Assembly: GCA_015680685.1 (NCBI GenBank)
Contig: MNCI01010472.1
Span: forward strand, 1 to 64,000
Reading direction: 5' to 3'
Origin: Gnetum montanum
Lineage: Eukaryota > Streptophyta > Gnetopsida > Gnetales > Gnetaceae
DNA: 64,000 bases
The translations under genes were made by a program, and so were the position numbers. Of this stretch, positions 10,940-23,498 are shown piece after piece. The first letter of the stretch is position 1. The number at the start of each line of letters is the position of its first letter. The notes below the pieces were generated by a model. That model worked only from the letters and a program-made list of their open reading frames with translations. It was not told where the DNA came from and did not search any database.

Positions 10940-11765
10940 TGATGAGTGGCGAGGTACCCCTACACTCAACCATATGAATACGAGCGTGCACGCGTGATCC
11001 GGTCGAACTCCGCAGACTAAATGCCTTAACACCACAAGAAACGTTTGGGGTTAATCGTTCGTTGTCTTCATAGGCTTGCTTGTACGTGTCACGGAGTATG
11101 ATTAAGCAAGTCTGAGGTACGTGATTTTTTTTGGGTATTTTTTGCTTTATCTTCTATACTATCAGGGGAAAGGATTGAGAAACTAAGCTAACTCTAACTA
11201 ATGTCCTAAGTCTAAATTAACTAGCGTCAGCATCCGTTCCCACTTACCGGCCACACCCTGAACTATGCAACTATGGCTTACCAAACGCTAATCGTTACTG
11301 GGATCACCACACGTACCGCAAGTGCTCGAAGTGGTCGTACTGAGGCACCTATTAAGCTTAATTGTGATAAGCAGCCGATTCCTTGACTAGCCGTACACGT
11401 CCGTAGACGGTCGTACTCAAGTCGTACTTGTGGGCACTAGGAAAGCAGTAAATAAACAACAATAAAACCATGTACTGCAAGGTTTATCCAATAAAGTTTG
11501 TCTTGATTGCCATACACAACTTGGGTTCAGGTTACAAGCTGCTCGAATAAAGAGCCGTTCACTCTAGGACTCCTACTGCGGGCACATGGGAAAAATTCTA
11601 ACTCTAGAGTGATCAATCTGCCAGAGCTTTGCTACTTCTAGCAAGGATTGGGAAATAAGGGGAGTGCTGCCTCTTATTTATAGATATGGCGGCGGACCGC
11701 GATATCTCGTACGCGATATCGCATGGGATGCGATATCGCGGCACAGTGCATGTCACGTCTCATCA
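10940..11765 (-). mobile_element. H-family solo LTR inside G1a
   Basis: The 826-base LTR has TGATGA...TCATCA ends and a perfect five-base target duplication GTAAT (10935-10939 and 11766-11770). The complement of 11674-11683 gives TATAAATAAG, preceded on the minus strand by GATATC palindromes (11699-11745). No internal H sequence is present, so it is the product of recombination between two LTRs. It lies between the G1a chromodomain and the G1a 3' LTR and is therefore younger than G1a. Confidence 0.95.
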
Positions 11766-11770
11766 GTAAT

Positions 11771-11927
11771 AAGTTATGTTTTATAATTTTTGATCTTTTA
11801 TTTGTATAGATGATAATGAGGAAAATAAAGGAACTAAAGTTGAGGAACATAACGATGAAGCAAAAGCTGAGTAGCTAGATATAGAGGAAGCACTTGAGGA
11901 TGAGCTAGATGCCTAATGGGGTTAGAT
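11771..11927 (+). other. G1a tail and polypurine tract
   Basis: The short tail encodes an acidic stretch (DDNEENKGTKVEEHN, from about 11811) that may be the end of the polyprotein. It ends in AATGGGGTTAGAT, the likely polypurine tract just before the 3' LTR. Confidence 0.55.
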
Positions 11928-12424
11928 TGTAATGTTAAGGGTGGAAACAACTATAAACAATGTAATTAACCTTTAAATGAAGGGGCACCTCGTTATGAGG
12001 GGTTACGATTATTCATGTATCCCTTGGGAAAGGGTTTAACCTATGCCATTTAAGGCTAGGGTTATAGGTCATGCTAGGCATGGAGTTGTGGAGCTAGGAA
12101 AGGTAAGTAATGGGAGCCAGGTGAAGTGGGACAAAAAGGGACTGATCATCCCTTTGGCAGGATAGCCTAACCATGGTGTTAGTGTTGGATTGCCTCTAAG
12201 GCTTAAGTGGCATAGGAAGACAACCCAAAGGGTGTTGCAATATTCTTTTCTATTAATAAAATCTTTTCATTTTTCTTTGTTTCATTCTCTAGTATTAATT
12301 ATTTATTTACAAGTTAATTCATTTATTAAATATTTATAATTTTTTAGTATATTATCTAAGGAAATGGTGAATGTAATAAATTAAGCATTCCTATTTTTAC
12401 GACATCCGAGAATGGGATGTCACA
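11928..12424 (+). repeat. G1a 3' LTR
   Basis: The 497-base partner of 2398-2907 ends GATGTCACA. About 13 bases near its start (the CATCCCGTCCCTT part) are missing here. Differences from the 5' LTR are largely transitions. Confidence 0.92.
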
Positions 12425-14465
12425 CAAGGTAAGGACTATTAGAGATTGGATAACTCCTAAAAATGTTTGGGAGATGAGATCATTCCTTGGTTTAGTAGGT
12501 TTTTATTGAAAGTTCATAAAAAATTTTAGTAGTGTTTCTTAGCCTATATTCACTTTGCTAAAGAAGAATAAAGATCTTAGACATAGTGATGAAACCGAAA
12601 GGATCTTTAAGTTGTTAAAAGAAAGAATAATAAGTAAACTAGTGAATGTAATTCTAGATTTTTAGAAGCTTTTCTAGGTGGAGGTGGATGCAAGTAGACT
12701 TGCCATTGAAGGGGTGCTTTCATAAGAAGGTAGATTGGTTACTTTCTTTTTAAAAATGTTGAATGAGTTAAGGTAAAATTATAACATACATGAGAAGGGT
12801 TTTTATGCTATTTTTCAAGTAATCAAGCATTGGTGACATTACTTGTTGCCCAAGGAGTTCATTTTGATGACAAACCACAAAGCACTTTAGTTTCTAAATT
12901 CCCAAAAGAAGTTGAATGCTAAACATATGATGTGGATTGCGTAGTTATAGGAGTTTAATTTTGTGCTTAAGCACAAAAAGTTGAGAAGCCAATGTGGTGC
13001 CTAATGCATTGTCTAGGATGCATGTGTTGAATTTCAACATGCCTCATGTGGAAGGTATAGGTGTTTTTGTTGATTTTTATCAACATGATTGTGATTTTGG
13101 AAGTTTTTTAGAAGCCTCAAAGAATCATTGTTGAGTGGCATAGACCAATGGAGAAACTGCTATTCATGAATAGAAAGGCATGTATTCCAATTATGATTTT
13201 AGGAAGAAGATTTTGTTTGAAAAGCATTCTGGTAACATGGAAGGTTATATGGGTAAGGATAGAACATTTGAATTGGTGGGTAGGTACTATTTTTTGACTT
13301 GGAATAACATTTGAAGTTTCCAAATTTATGAAGGAGTGTTTGAAATGCTAGAGAATTAAAAGAGATAAAGGAGTGCATGAACATTATATGCCTTTGGAAA
13401 CTTCCAAGGAGCCATGGGAAAGTATGTCAATGGACTTGGTGAATGAGATTCCAAGGATCAAAAGTGGAAAAAAATGATATCTTTGTTGTGGTATATAGGT
13501 TCTTCAAGATGACATACTTCATTCCATGTAAAATGGTGAGTGATGCTTTTGATGTTGCAAATTTATTTTTTTAGCATGTTGTGAAGTTGTATGGAATTTG
13601 TTTGAATATTGTTAGTGATAGAAAATCAAAGTTTAGTAGTCATTTTTGGAGGTTCATTTGGAAAATTTTAGCGATAAATTTCAATTTTTCTAGTGCATAT
13701 CATCCATAATTTGATGGTCAAACCAAAGTGATGAATAAATCCTTGTTGAATATGTTGAGGTTTTTGTGTGATGGACAACCTAATTGGTGGGAGAATTTGC
13801 TATGTCATGTTAAATTTTTTTATAATAATGCTTTTTATATAGCCATTGGAAAAAGTCAATTTGAATTTGAAGTGAATAATGATTTTTGTCCAAAGATGAT
13901 GGATAATATGAGGAGCTTTAAGGGAGAAGCTCAACTTAGTGTTGATTTTTTGTAAGAGATGAGGGATCTTCATGCATAAGTTAAGGAAAGCGTAGAGAAG
14001 AAGGCTAAAGAAAGAGCCCTTAAAAGAAACAAGGGTAAGCTAAAGCCTAACTTTGCAATTAGTAATCAAGTTTGGATGCACTTGAAGAAGAAGAGATTGA
14101 GAGGTATCAACTTCTCCAAGTTGAAAGTCAAGAACATGGATCCTTTCAGAATAAAGGCAAAAATTAATGATAATGCTTTTTAGATTAACTTACCAAACTA
14201 TGTGGGTATATATTTTGTGTTTGATGTTATAAAGCTTGTGCATTACCATGGACAGGTTGATGATGAAGCCATAGTGGGTAGCATAGATGAGTTGAAGGGG
14301 ACTATTGACAAGTCCAAGTCTTCAATGAAGAGAAAGGAAATCATATTCAAGAGGAGAGAAGATTCTAACACTTAAGGAGTGAAGAGACACGAGTACTTAA
14401 TGCATTGGAAGTATGAATCCATTGATGATGCTGTATGGATCTATGAGGCCAAACTTGTTGAGTAG
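12425..14465 (+). pseudogene. G2 gypsy element, second part: RNase H, integrase, chromodomain
   Basis: It resumes G2 pol immediately after G1a: RDWITPKNVWEMRSFLGLVGFY (12439 on), RNase H with VEVDAS (about 12681) and TNHKAL (about 12872). The integrase core follows: MGKDRTFELVGRYYF (about 13247), CLKC-type pair damaged near 13343, SMDLVNEIP (about 13430), VSDRKSKF (about 13612) and AYHP (about 13697). A 75-codon open run (13728-13955) reads NKSLLNMLRFLCDGQPNWWENLL. The C-terminus has a chromodomain-like block, HEYLMHWKYESIDDAVWIYEA (about 14390-14455). Many stops are present; the element is dead. Its 3' LTR should follow but cannot be delimited. Confidence 0.85.
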
Positions 14466-15850
14466 GGGATAACTTTTACCTCTACTTCCTTATTTACATG
14501 AGTACACTTTTTCAAGGGTGGAAGATTTGGTATAGGGATATCTCTTATGATTCCCTTTTTTCTTCCTACAAGTAGTTTTAATAGGTTTTTGGATGCTATG
14601 AAGAGGTCTTGAAAGTCCAAGAGACATATTGGCTGAGAGTTGAGCCTTCACAAGAGATGTCTGGCAAGTGTTGAAGACATCTGAGTTGAAGCTGAGATAT
14701 CTCTACATGATTGGAAATGTTCTTGGTGAGATGTCTTTGCCTAGGGTGAGACATATTACATCAATTGTAGTTATCTTCCAAATTCTTGAGACATATCTCT
14801 TGAAGATAATAGTGAGCTATCTTGGTAAAGCTTGGAGATTACCTGTATGATTAGGAAAAGTTTTAAGTTAGTAGTTCCAAAGTGGAAAATAATCAAAAAA
14901 GATGAGAAAAGGATAGAAACAGATTGAAATAGTTAAGTTGAGCTTAAGGGAAGATTTTTAGATTTCTTATCTTTGATTTTCAATAAATATCATTGCTGTT
15001 TTATGTTTTGGCATTACAAATGAGAGGAATGAAATGGAGAGATTGTCATGAGAGAATATTGTGAGAGCACATAAGTGTGTATGTAGCTCTAGGTTCAATT
15101 ATGTGTACATTTGGCCTTGTCTCTTCTATACATTGTGTATCAAATCTTAGTCTAGGGTTTGTGGGAGAGATCTTATTTGGTTATGTATTGTAGTGAGCAT
15201 AATCATTGTATGATTATAGAGTCTTATGTTCTATAATTTCATTAAGTGTATAAGTGAATTATGATGTTATAGGTTGTGCAACCACTAATTTGTAATCTTC
15301 CTTTACATTAATTTAAGATAGCTAGTTTTCTTATATCCATAGAAAATTGAATTATCTTTCATAATATCTAGATTTAGTGGGATTTGAAGGTTAAATTAAT
15401 TGATGTGAACTTGCTCCATCTATCCATTGGCACAATTGAAAAATTTTTAACTTGAAATATTGTAGTAGTATGAGAAGCTAAAAGTATTGACATCTAGAAA
15501 CGTTTTAGAACTTCTTCTCTTTTCTTACAAGACACTTTGGTAGCTAAAATTTGTGGAGAAGCCTAAAGGATAGATATGCTTATGTCTCTTTAGCTTTTAA
15601 GGACTTAGTCTTAGCTTCTTAGTTTAGCTCTTACTCTATTAGTTTTCTCTATAATTCTACTCTGTATTAGCTCTTGTGATTAAAACTTAGCATCGTTCTA
15701 TTAATTACTTGCTAAAAGCTTCAGTCTTGATTTGGTTGCTTGAAGACAGGTTATTGGAATCAATAGTTGACATATGTTCTAAATTTCTACATACTCTTTA
15801 ATTTTCCTAGGTACTTCAAAATCATTAAGGCTTGAGAGGCTTTGATATGA
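14466..15850. other. Probable G2 3' LTR region, not delimited
   Basis: No coding sequence is recognised. A purine run (AAGGGTGGAAGATTTGG, near 14513) could be the G2 polypurine tract. The first 300 bases hold several GAGACATCTC-like half-palindromes (14620-14810), and AATAAA-type signals occur near 14981. Without the 5' LTR no repeat pair can be drawn, so this is a guess. Confidence 0.3.
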
Positions 15851-16726
15851 CTAGCTTAATGACCTAGTTTTTTGATTAAACACTTTGCTGAACTCCTTTT
15901 AGATCTAATTTTTAAACTTATAATAATTTTATATTTTTTTGTATTGATGGGCTAACATGTAGTTATAAGTAGTACCATTTTGTAGAATCAAGATCCTATT
16001 TTATGAGCTTAAATAATAAACCTAGCTTTATAGTTTTTCATTGCACATGCGGCATGTTGATGTGGTGTATAGAATCAAATTTTAAGCTAGCTTATAGAAT
16101 CATTTTTTGGTTCTATAAAGCTCATGCTAATGTGGAGTTTTACATGAGCTTATATTTAAAGAAATAATGCAAGCCCTTGTAACATTAGCTTTTTCTTATG
16201 TAGGTTTTTAAACTTTTTTTTACACATAATCAAGTCCCACATAGTTCGACCATCCTTTGTAGAACTAATTCTATGAGTTCTTTGTAGAACTAATTTCTGA
16301 TTCTATGAACTACTTGCTTATGTGGCTTTTGAATCCTTTTATAATTTTAGTTCAAGTTAAAATATTTAAAATCTTCTTTATGTTAAGCCTTACTTGGCTT
16401 TGATTTGATGAGCTGGATTAAAATGCAATTCAACATGTGTGCATGTTTAATACATTTATCACTTTAATATGGATCCCAAGCTTGTTGAATTAAATTTGAG
16501 CTTTTGGATAGAACTAGCTTTTCAATTTTATTAGTTGATGTGGCTTGTAGAATTGAAATAACGTTTCTTTGTAAAACCCTTTTTTGCTTCTACAAGCCTC
16601 TTCTATATTGAGTGTTGACATGTTTTGTAGAACTGATTCAAAGCTCACTTGTAGAACTAATATTTGGTTCTATGAATCATGCTCTTTTTTGAAGCATATG
16701 TGGTATATTGGATAGGCTTTGCTAGT

Positions 16727-17640
16727 TGATGAAGTTTCATTAAGTCAATGCGTCAACTGGGCTGCGTATATGGGACTGCGTATACGTGGCTCTGTCGATG
16801 CAGGCCCATCGATGTAGCCTTCTTGTGTCGATGTGGCCTTGTTTACGTAGCTGCCTATCCCAGGCTATAAATAAGAGGGCCTTCCACCTCATTTAGGCAT
16901 CTTTTCAGTTAGTTGTAGCGAAGCTCTTGTAGTTTGTTCCCGCAGGAGATAGAATATTTTCCAAGTTCCCACAGCAAGTGTAAGAAAAGTGATCGGCTCT
17001 TTATTTGAGCGTTGATGTATTTGAGCCCATTGGTGTGATGGCAATAAAGACGAACTATTCAAGAATTCCTTGCAGCATTTAGACTTAGCTATTTTATGCA
17101 TTCAATAGTTTAATATGTTTATGCTTTATTAGTTACTTGTTAATTACTTAAGTTTTTGTTATTATGATTTCAATAACTATTGTTCATTTGTAGTTCGTAA
17201 AGACCATAAGTACGACCATCTCGAACATAACTCAAACACTTGGTAAACCCAGTGACGCTTAACATCTAGTAACCCAGAAGTGTTAGGAGATGCTTAGAAC
17301 GTGCTCGGAAGATGGGACTAGATACTTATGTTAGGAATAGTTAAGATTTAGATTAAGATAATCTTAGATTAATTAATATTCTAGCCTTACTTTCCAAGAT
17401 AATTAGCTGTCCAAAAAGATAATTAAAAAGCTATAAAAATCATTAGCCTTAGTCTCACTTAACCATCGTAAACAAAACCTCACAAGTGAGATTAGGATGA
17501 CAACGACTGTTCTAACCCAAGGTTTCACTGGTTAGAGTTTGGTGTATGTTAGGTGCTTATAGTCTGCGGATTTCGACCGAGTTGCACGTGAACGCTCGTG
17601 ATTCGTATGGTTGGGTGTAGGGGTACCTAGCCACTCATCA
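16727..17640 (+). mobile_element. H-family solo LTR
   Basis: The 914-base LTR begins TGATGAAG and ends CACTCATCA, flanked by a perfect target duplication CTAGT (16722-16726 and 17641-17645). TATAAATAAG lies at 16866-16875 and AATAAAGACG at about 17043, which fixes the plus orientation. Its U3 is divergent: instead of GATATC palindromes it has repeated TCGATG and GCGTATA motifs (16765-16850). Confidence 0.95.
16866..16875 (+). promoter_or_regulatory. TATA box of H solo LTR
   Basis: TATAAATAAGAGG is conserved among the H LTRs and lies about 140 bases from the LTR start, upstream of an AATAAAGACGAAC element near 17043. Confidence 0.7.
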
Positions 17641-18471
17641 CTAGTAGAACCAAATTTAATCTTACTTATAAAACCATTCTTTAGTTCTATAGGTCTTTAC
17701 CAATGATAAGTGCTAATGTGGCTTATGATATTGTGAAATCCAAAATCATAGTTGGTTGACATGGTAGAGTAAAGAACAAGCTTATTTATAAAACTAATTT
17801 TTTCTTCTATGAGCTTACTAAATCCATGAGTTGATGTGGCTCATAGAGCAAAATTTATAGTTTCTTATAGAACCTAGAGCTTTTTCATTTTAAATCCAAT
17901 GTGGTATATAATATGAGCTTTGTTTGTAGAATTTATTTGGTACCCTTTTGTGGAATTAATTTTTGGTTCTATGAAGCTCTTATCAATGTAGCTCACAATG
18001 AAATGGATTAGCACTCTTTATTTAAGCTTCATAAAAGTGAGCCTTAAGCATTTTATACTTGGGCATTCATAAAAATGCTCACTTATCATTAGTTGATGTG
18101 GCAAAACTAGAATCAAGCTTGTTTGTAGAACAAATTTTTGGTTCTATGAGCTTCCCATTTAAAAGCTACTTCTTCTTGTAAGCTATATTAAGTTTGAACC
18201 TTTGATTCTATATGTTGTCTTAACATATTAGCTCAAGTTTCATTAGTTGATGTGGAAAATTTTCTCATAAAACTTAAAATAGATTGAATTAGATTACCAA
18301 TCTGCAAGCTCTTTCTTATTAATATATGCTTGTTTGATTTAAGGATGATTCTAAACTTCATTCCTTCTAATTTCTTCTTGATTTAAACCTTAATATAAAT
18401 ATCTTAATGTTCACATGACAATGAGCCTTCTTGGAGAACCAAACTTGCTAGCACAAAAATTTACTTCTACG

Positions 18472-19365
18472 TGAAGGAATTTTAGGTAGCAAAAGAATTA
18501 CTTGGTTATCCTGACTTCCCAAAGAATTAGATAATAAAATTTTTATTTTTGAAAATATTATGAAGTTCTCTAAAATATAGAAAAAAGAAGTACTAAAAAA
18601 ATATATGAAGGGTGAGGTTATGCAATATTCTTTCCAATTTTATCGAAAATCACAGTAATTTTGCTAGCACAAATTTAAGAGATGATGAACTCAAAAGTTG
18701 TTAAGTTTGTAATGCTAACAATTGCAATAAGACATTAGATTTAAAATAAAATAAATATCACATCAAATCATTATGTGATGAGGGAGAAATAATTTAATCA
18801 TTGACCATAATTCATTTTGGTAAAAATCCAAGGTTTAGAAAATTGGCCAAATTTAAGAATTAATTTCTTCTAAATAGAAATAAATATTGAACTAAAATTT
18901 TTGCTATAATTAGCCATCTATTCTACATTTCTAAGAACTCTAGAACTACTAAAAAATATTATGAAATGACTAGGATATGATCATAATGGTTAATATTCCC
19001 AATTTTGACTATTCAACTTATAAGATTGAGTAAATAATGATGAATGATGTCAATGAATTGATGAATTAATGTTGAAATAGTTAAATTATTTCTAAAATTA
19101 TATTCATTCTTACATGATACAAACTTTCAAGAGATGCCTTGTGTGGGTGTGTGTGTGATAAGTGGGGCAAAGTTTACTAAAAATAATACAATATAGGCTT
19201 AATGACAAAAAAACATTAAAAATTATATATATATATATGGATTGGGGCCAAGAAAAAATGGTACAATTACCCATCAATATGGAAATTTCTTATATTTTAT
19301 TAAAATAAACTCCTATTTTATAATTAAAATAAAAAATTGTTATGATATACTCTAAAAAGCTAATA
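18472..19365 (-). repeat. Copia 3' LTR
   Basis: On the plus strand it starts TGAAGGAATTTT and ends in TAATA. It shares with 23499-24375 the long blocks TAAAATTTTTATTTTTG and AAAATTATATATATATAT, and a microsatellite (AT)n near 19226. The purine tract AAAAAGGAGGAAT (complement of about 19366-19378) adjoins it. Confidence 0.82.
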
Positions 19366-19744
19366 ATTCCTCCTTTTTGTTGAAGGCAATCTTCATTCTC
19401 CATCTTTAATTTCTCCTTTCTTTATCATGCTATGAATTTATATAGTTTCATTGAGGCACTTGATCCTATGAGATAAAAGATTTTTTTTGGTAAGTTATCA
19501 AGTTGCTATTTCGAATTAATGCAAATGGGTTTGGTGGTCCCTTATTTCACTTCTTACTTGATGAAATAGTACTTAATTTCAATAAGTTTGGATTTTTTGT
19601 AATGCACATAGTCTTGAAATAGTTGAATTATTATTGTATTATCATAATAAAATTTTTTCGGAAGATCAACTTTGAATTCTAAGTATGAGAGAAGCTTATT
19701 TAGCTAGAGTGTGGGTTGGAGATATTCAATGATGGTAATAAATT

Positions 19745-20960
19745 TTGCTTCACAAGTGGATAAGCTAATGAATGATTATTTCTTTGATTTCCAATATATT
19801 GGATTTTTCTATGCATAATGAGAGCTCTTGATGTAGATTTCTATAATCATTGTCTCTTACCCAATCAACATTTAAATATGGATGAAGCTTATTATCTTCT
19901 ATACTGAATTGAATCCCAAAGTTGCAAGTTCCTTTTACATCCTTAAGGAGATGTAGAGGTGCTTGCATGTGAGAGTGTCTTAGCTCTTACATAAATCTGG
20001 ATAAGCATGATATTTCATATTCTAAATTTGGACAAGTGTGGTAAAGAAATTGAAGTGATCCAACATGGTTCTATACATGGTTGCATCTATGAGAGGAGTC
20101 TTATTATTGTAAGTTAACTTTAAAGTGTATATAAAAGGACTACTAACTGGTTTCTCATTCTTTAGATTGATTTTTTCGAAGATGGAATTTGTGTATTTGG
20201 TTTGGTAAATATTCATTCCCTCATTATCCTAGTTCACTTTTATCCTAGGAAGTATTTGAGTTCTTCAAGTTCTTTCAATTCGAATTTAGTTTTTATGTCA
20301 TTCTTGAAATCTTCTTCTAGTCTTTTATTCATGGTAATAAAGATAATGTCATCTAAAAATAGTCATATGATGATGAAATTATATACTTTTTTCTTGAAAT
20401 ATAGACTTGGTTCAAACATGCAATTTTGATAATTTTTTCTAGTAAGATATTCATTAATTCTTTGGAACTAGGCCTTGGGTGCTTACTTTATGTCATATAG
20501 AGCTTTGTTAAGTTTGCATAATTTGTTATCTTTTTCTATGATAACATATCTTTATACAATTTTTCTTTGATTTATTATTTAGAAATTTTGAATTCATATT
20601 CATTTGTTAAACCTTTAGATCTTTATGTACTACTATGGAGAGAATGAGCTTGATATTTCAAATCTAGCCATCACTGTAAAGATTTCTTGATAATAAATGA
20701 ATTTCTTTTGTTTAAATTCTCTTGCCACAAGTTTTTCTTTGTGTATTGTGACTTATCCTTTCTCATTGTACTTTGTTTTATACAACCACTTGTAATCAAT
20801 AATGCTTTTTAACATTTGGTTTGTCCACTAATTCTCATGTGTTATTTCATAGGATTACATTGTACTCTTTGTCCATGGCTTCTTTCTAAACTTTTAATTT
20901 AATGGCTTCATTGACATTGGTTAGTTTACTTGAGACTATTGAATATGCCATATTTTTACT
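19745..20960 (-). pseudogene. Copia reverse transcriptase and RNase H remnant
   Basis: Minus-strand pieces give the catalytic box FLDDIIFITMNKRLEEDF (Asp-Asp codons at the complement of 20348-20353) and ELKELEELKYFLG, typical copia reverse transcriptase. Farther on are MNIYQTKYTNSIFEK and the RNase H approach LHLLKDVKGTCNFGIQF with a DWVRDNDYRN segment (19765-19968). Stops and frameshifts are frequent. Confidence 0.82.
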
Positions 20961-21136
20961 ATTATGATATCTTATAGTTCTTATTTCAAAATTTGTGTTT
21001 AGAATTTGAGTGCAAGAATGGTCTCTTTAAACCCAAGATTTCAAAATTTGATATATGTTTGATTTTTCTTATTGTTTGAAAAAGTCATTTGGACCAAACT
21101 TTGTTTCATCAAATATAACATCTCTTGAAACATGCC

Positions 21137-22020
21137 ATTTCTAATTCATTGGGTTGTATCACCTATATCCACTAGTGTGAGAATTATAAGAAAAAAAGAT
21201 GCATTTCTTTCCTTTATCTTCAAGTTTATTAATGAATTGTTTTAGGGTCTTTACATAGCAATGACACTCAAATATTCTCATATAACTCAAGTTAGGAATT
21301 ATGTTATATAGAGCTTCATATGAAGATCTCTCTTCATTGCTTTTGGTAATGATTTGATTAGAAATGTAATAAGAAGCTATGATAACCATATTCCAATATT
21401 GGTTAGGTAGTGAGGCATGCTTTACTAAGCACCTTGCAATTTCTTGTATTGTTCTTTTCTTTCTTTTAGCTACTTCATCTGATTTCTGGCCATATCCATT
21501 TATAATCTAATGAAAGATACTAATTTATTTAGAAAATTTGTTAAATTATTTATTTTTGAATTCACTTGCTTTGTCTAATATGATGGTATTAATCTTAACA
21601 TTCATGGATTTTTTAATCAGGTTGTGAAAATTTTTAAAGTATTTGATGGTTTCATTCTTTTGCTTTAGATTATAAGTGCAAGTGTATCTTGAGTAGTCAT
21701 CTACAATGATCATGAAATAATTTTCTTCTCCTATTGAAATAGTAAACATTGATCCAACAAGATTCATGTGCAGAAGATCAAATGATTTCTTCTTTGTTAT
21801 CATGTTAGAGTTATGAAGAGAATTGGTTTTCTTTCCTTGTATGCAAGTCTCAATTTTTCTTGAGAAATATCTAAATTTTTTATTCTTGTAGCTTTTTCCT
21901 ATTTGATCATTCTTTCAATTTTGTGATAGGAGGTATGACCAAGCCTTCCATACCAAAGATTAGACTTGCTAAAATCCTTATTATCCTTTTTCTTAACTTC
22001 ATCTTTATTTGAGATTTGAA
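21137..22020 (-). pseudogene. Copia integrase remnant
   Basis: The 85-codon run at 21546-21803 reads FDLLHMNLVGSMF, FMIIVDDYSRYTC and INTIILDKASEFKNK. These match the copia integrase core, with the first two acidic residues placed at D of DLLHMNL and D of ILDKASEF. The run at 21159-21389 (NLSYMRIFECHCYVKT and CIFFSYNSHTSGYR) is the usual segment after the integrase core. It is disrupted by stops. Confidence 0.85.
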
Positions 22021-22379
22021 TAGCTTTTTTTTTTGTGAGGACATGCTTTTCTTAAGTACTATGGTTGATCATGATGTCTTCTTTTTCATTAAAATAGTTG
22101 CATTCAAGGCAATATATTCTGTTATTAAAGGCTTTGATTTTTATGATTTCTTCACCATTGGGTTTGTTGGTAATGCAAAAATTGCTATTGAAATTGACAC
22201 TATTTGCTTAATGAAAGAGTTGTGTAATAGAGATGAGAGGGTTGAAAATATTGGGAACATAATACACATTGGAAATGATAAATTTTTGTTCACAATTTAA
22301 TTTAACTAGATAATCTCCTATTCCTTTTATGACTAAGTATTTTCATCTCCAATTTTGATGTTTCCAAGACTATTATTTG

Positions 22380-23490
22380 TTTTGTAATTTATAAGATAGT
22401 TTTCTAGGGTATCATGTGATTGAAGCACCTATTATCTACAATCCAAGAATCTTGCTTTATTTATTTAATTGAATTGAAGGATGCATAATTTCCTAGCTCT
22501 TCTTCTTAAGTATCATTTTGAAATTATGAGGAGGTATCTTGTTTTGTTTGTGAAGTTTGTCCATGTATTATTTCAAAATTGATTCTACTATAGCATTGGT
22601 CAATTATATGATATTTTGGCTTGCAGAACTTGCACTATTGTGTTGAGTTTTGATCCTATATTGGTCTTCTAGATTGATCTCATCTACCTCTTCCTCTAGT
22701 TAAATTTCTTCATCTTTCTTTTGTATTTTGACCACCATTTTCTTCTAAGTTTGTTTCTTGATCTTTATTCTAATAAGTTAATTTTTTATCCCTTTGAATC
22801 TTCCTTGCCTACCTATTGCTCTTTGGTTTGATCATATTCGCTAGATTTTTTGTTATTCTTAATAATTTACAGGGTTCTAAATTGAGCAACCAATTTATAG
22901 ATACTAAGCATGTTGAAGTTCTTTGAACAAGTAATGTTTTCCATCATGTTTTTGAATCTTGGATTTATGTAGAGAGCTCGAATACTTTAATGAAATTTTT
23001 GCCTCTTAGTATATCCATAGCCATATTCATTTATTTTTTGTAAGCTATTATACATTGTAATAAATAAGTCTTTGACATTTTTATTTCTTGCAATTTCCAG
23101 GGCATCAACGTTTTATTTGTAGATTATTTGCTGCAATTTTGGATTTTCTATCCTTCCCTTATATTATAATTAGAGATTATCCCACACTTCTTTGATAATA
23201 GTATGAAGATTATATGTACTACAAATAACTTATTAGGCACTATCCAATAGCATCATGAGAGCCAAATTATTATTATTATTCTTTGTTTCATATTCTTTGA
23301 TTTGTAATCTGGTGAAGTTATCAAAACCATGAATGAATTCAAAACCTATTTCAACAGTTTTCAAATAGTCATTATGTTCAAAGAGGCCTTTCATTATCCT
23401 TTTCCATAGTCTAAAATATTGTTAGCCATTAAATATGATTGAACATCTAAATATGTTTTTGTGCTCATTTTTGTGGGTAAACTTGGCTTG
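22380..23490 (-). pseudogene. Copia gag remnant with zinc knuckle
   Basis: The minus strand encodes a UBN2-type copia gag: EVWDNL, ALEIARNKNVKDLFITMYNS, then a basic stretch. A canonical zinc knuckle CKFCKPKYHIIDQC (CX2CX4HX4C) lies at the complement of 22593-22634. Stops are scattered. The primer site complement lies at 23485-23496. Confidence 0.75.
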
Positions 23491-23496
23491 ATACCA
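23485..23496 (-). other. Copia primer binding site
   Basis: The minus strand reads TGGTATCAAGCC, close to TGGTATCAGAGC, directly inside the right-hand LTR. Confidence 0.75.
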
Positions 23497-23498
23497 AG

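Larger units (their letters stand above)
2398..12424 (+). mobile_element. G1a: full-length Ty3/gypsy chromovirus nested in G2
   Basis: The termini are TGTAACATCC (2398) and GATGTCACA (12424), flanked by a perfect five-base target duplication CAAGG at 2393-2397 and 12425-12429. Order: 5' LTR, tRNA-Met-type primer site, antisense gene remnant, control region with minisatellite, gag, protease, reverse transcriptase, RNase H, integrase, chromodomain, 3' LTR. Without the H solo LTR and its duplication (831 bases) it is about 9.2 kb. The host element G2 continues on both sides in matching pol sequence, which proves the nesting. The two LTRs differ by roughly a tenth of positions by eye, so the insertion is old. 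Stops and deletions make it inactive. Confidence 0.93.
15950..18270 (+). repeat. Degenerate repeat array, left arm
   Basis: A loose array of about 60-90 base units combines TGTAGAACTAATTTTTGGTTCTATGAG-like text (shown in part) with GTTGATGTGG. The latter is on the plus strand at about 16056, 16534, 17830, 18092 and 18246. It is interrupted by the H solo LTR 16727-17640. A related array at 32240-33660 runs in the opposite orientation. No coding potential. Confidence 0.6.

Noticed and set aside
15060-15430. Exact 3' end of the G2 LTR
   Set aside because: Several TG...CA choices exist and no partner LTR is in the window, so no boundary can be supported.
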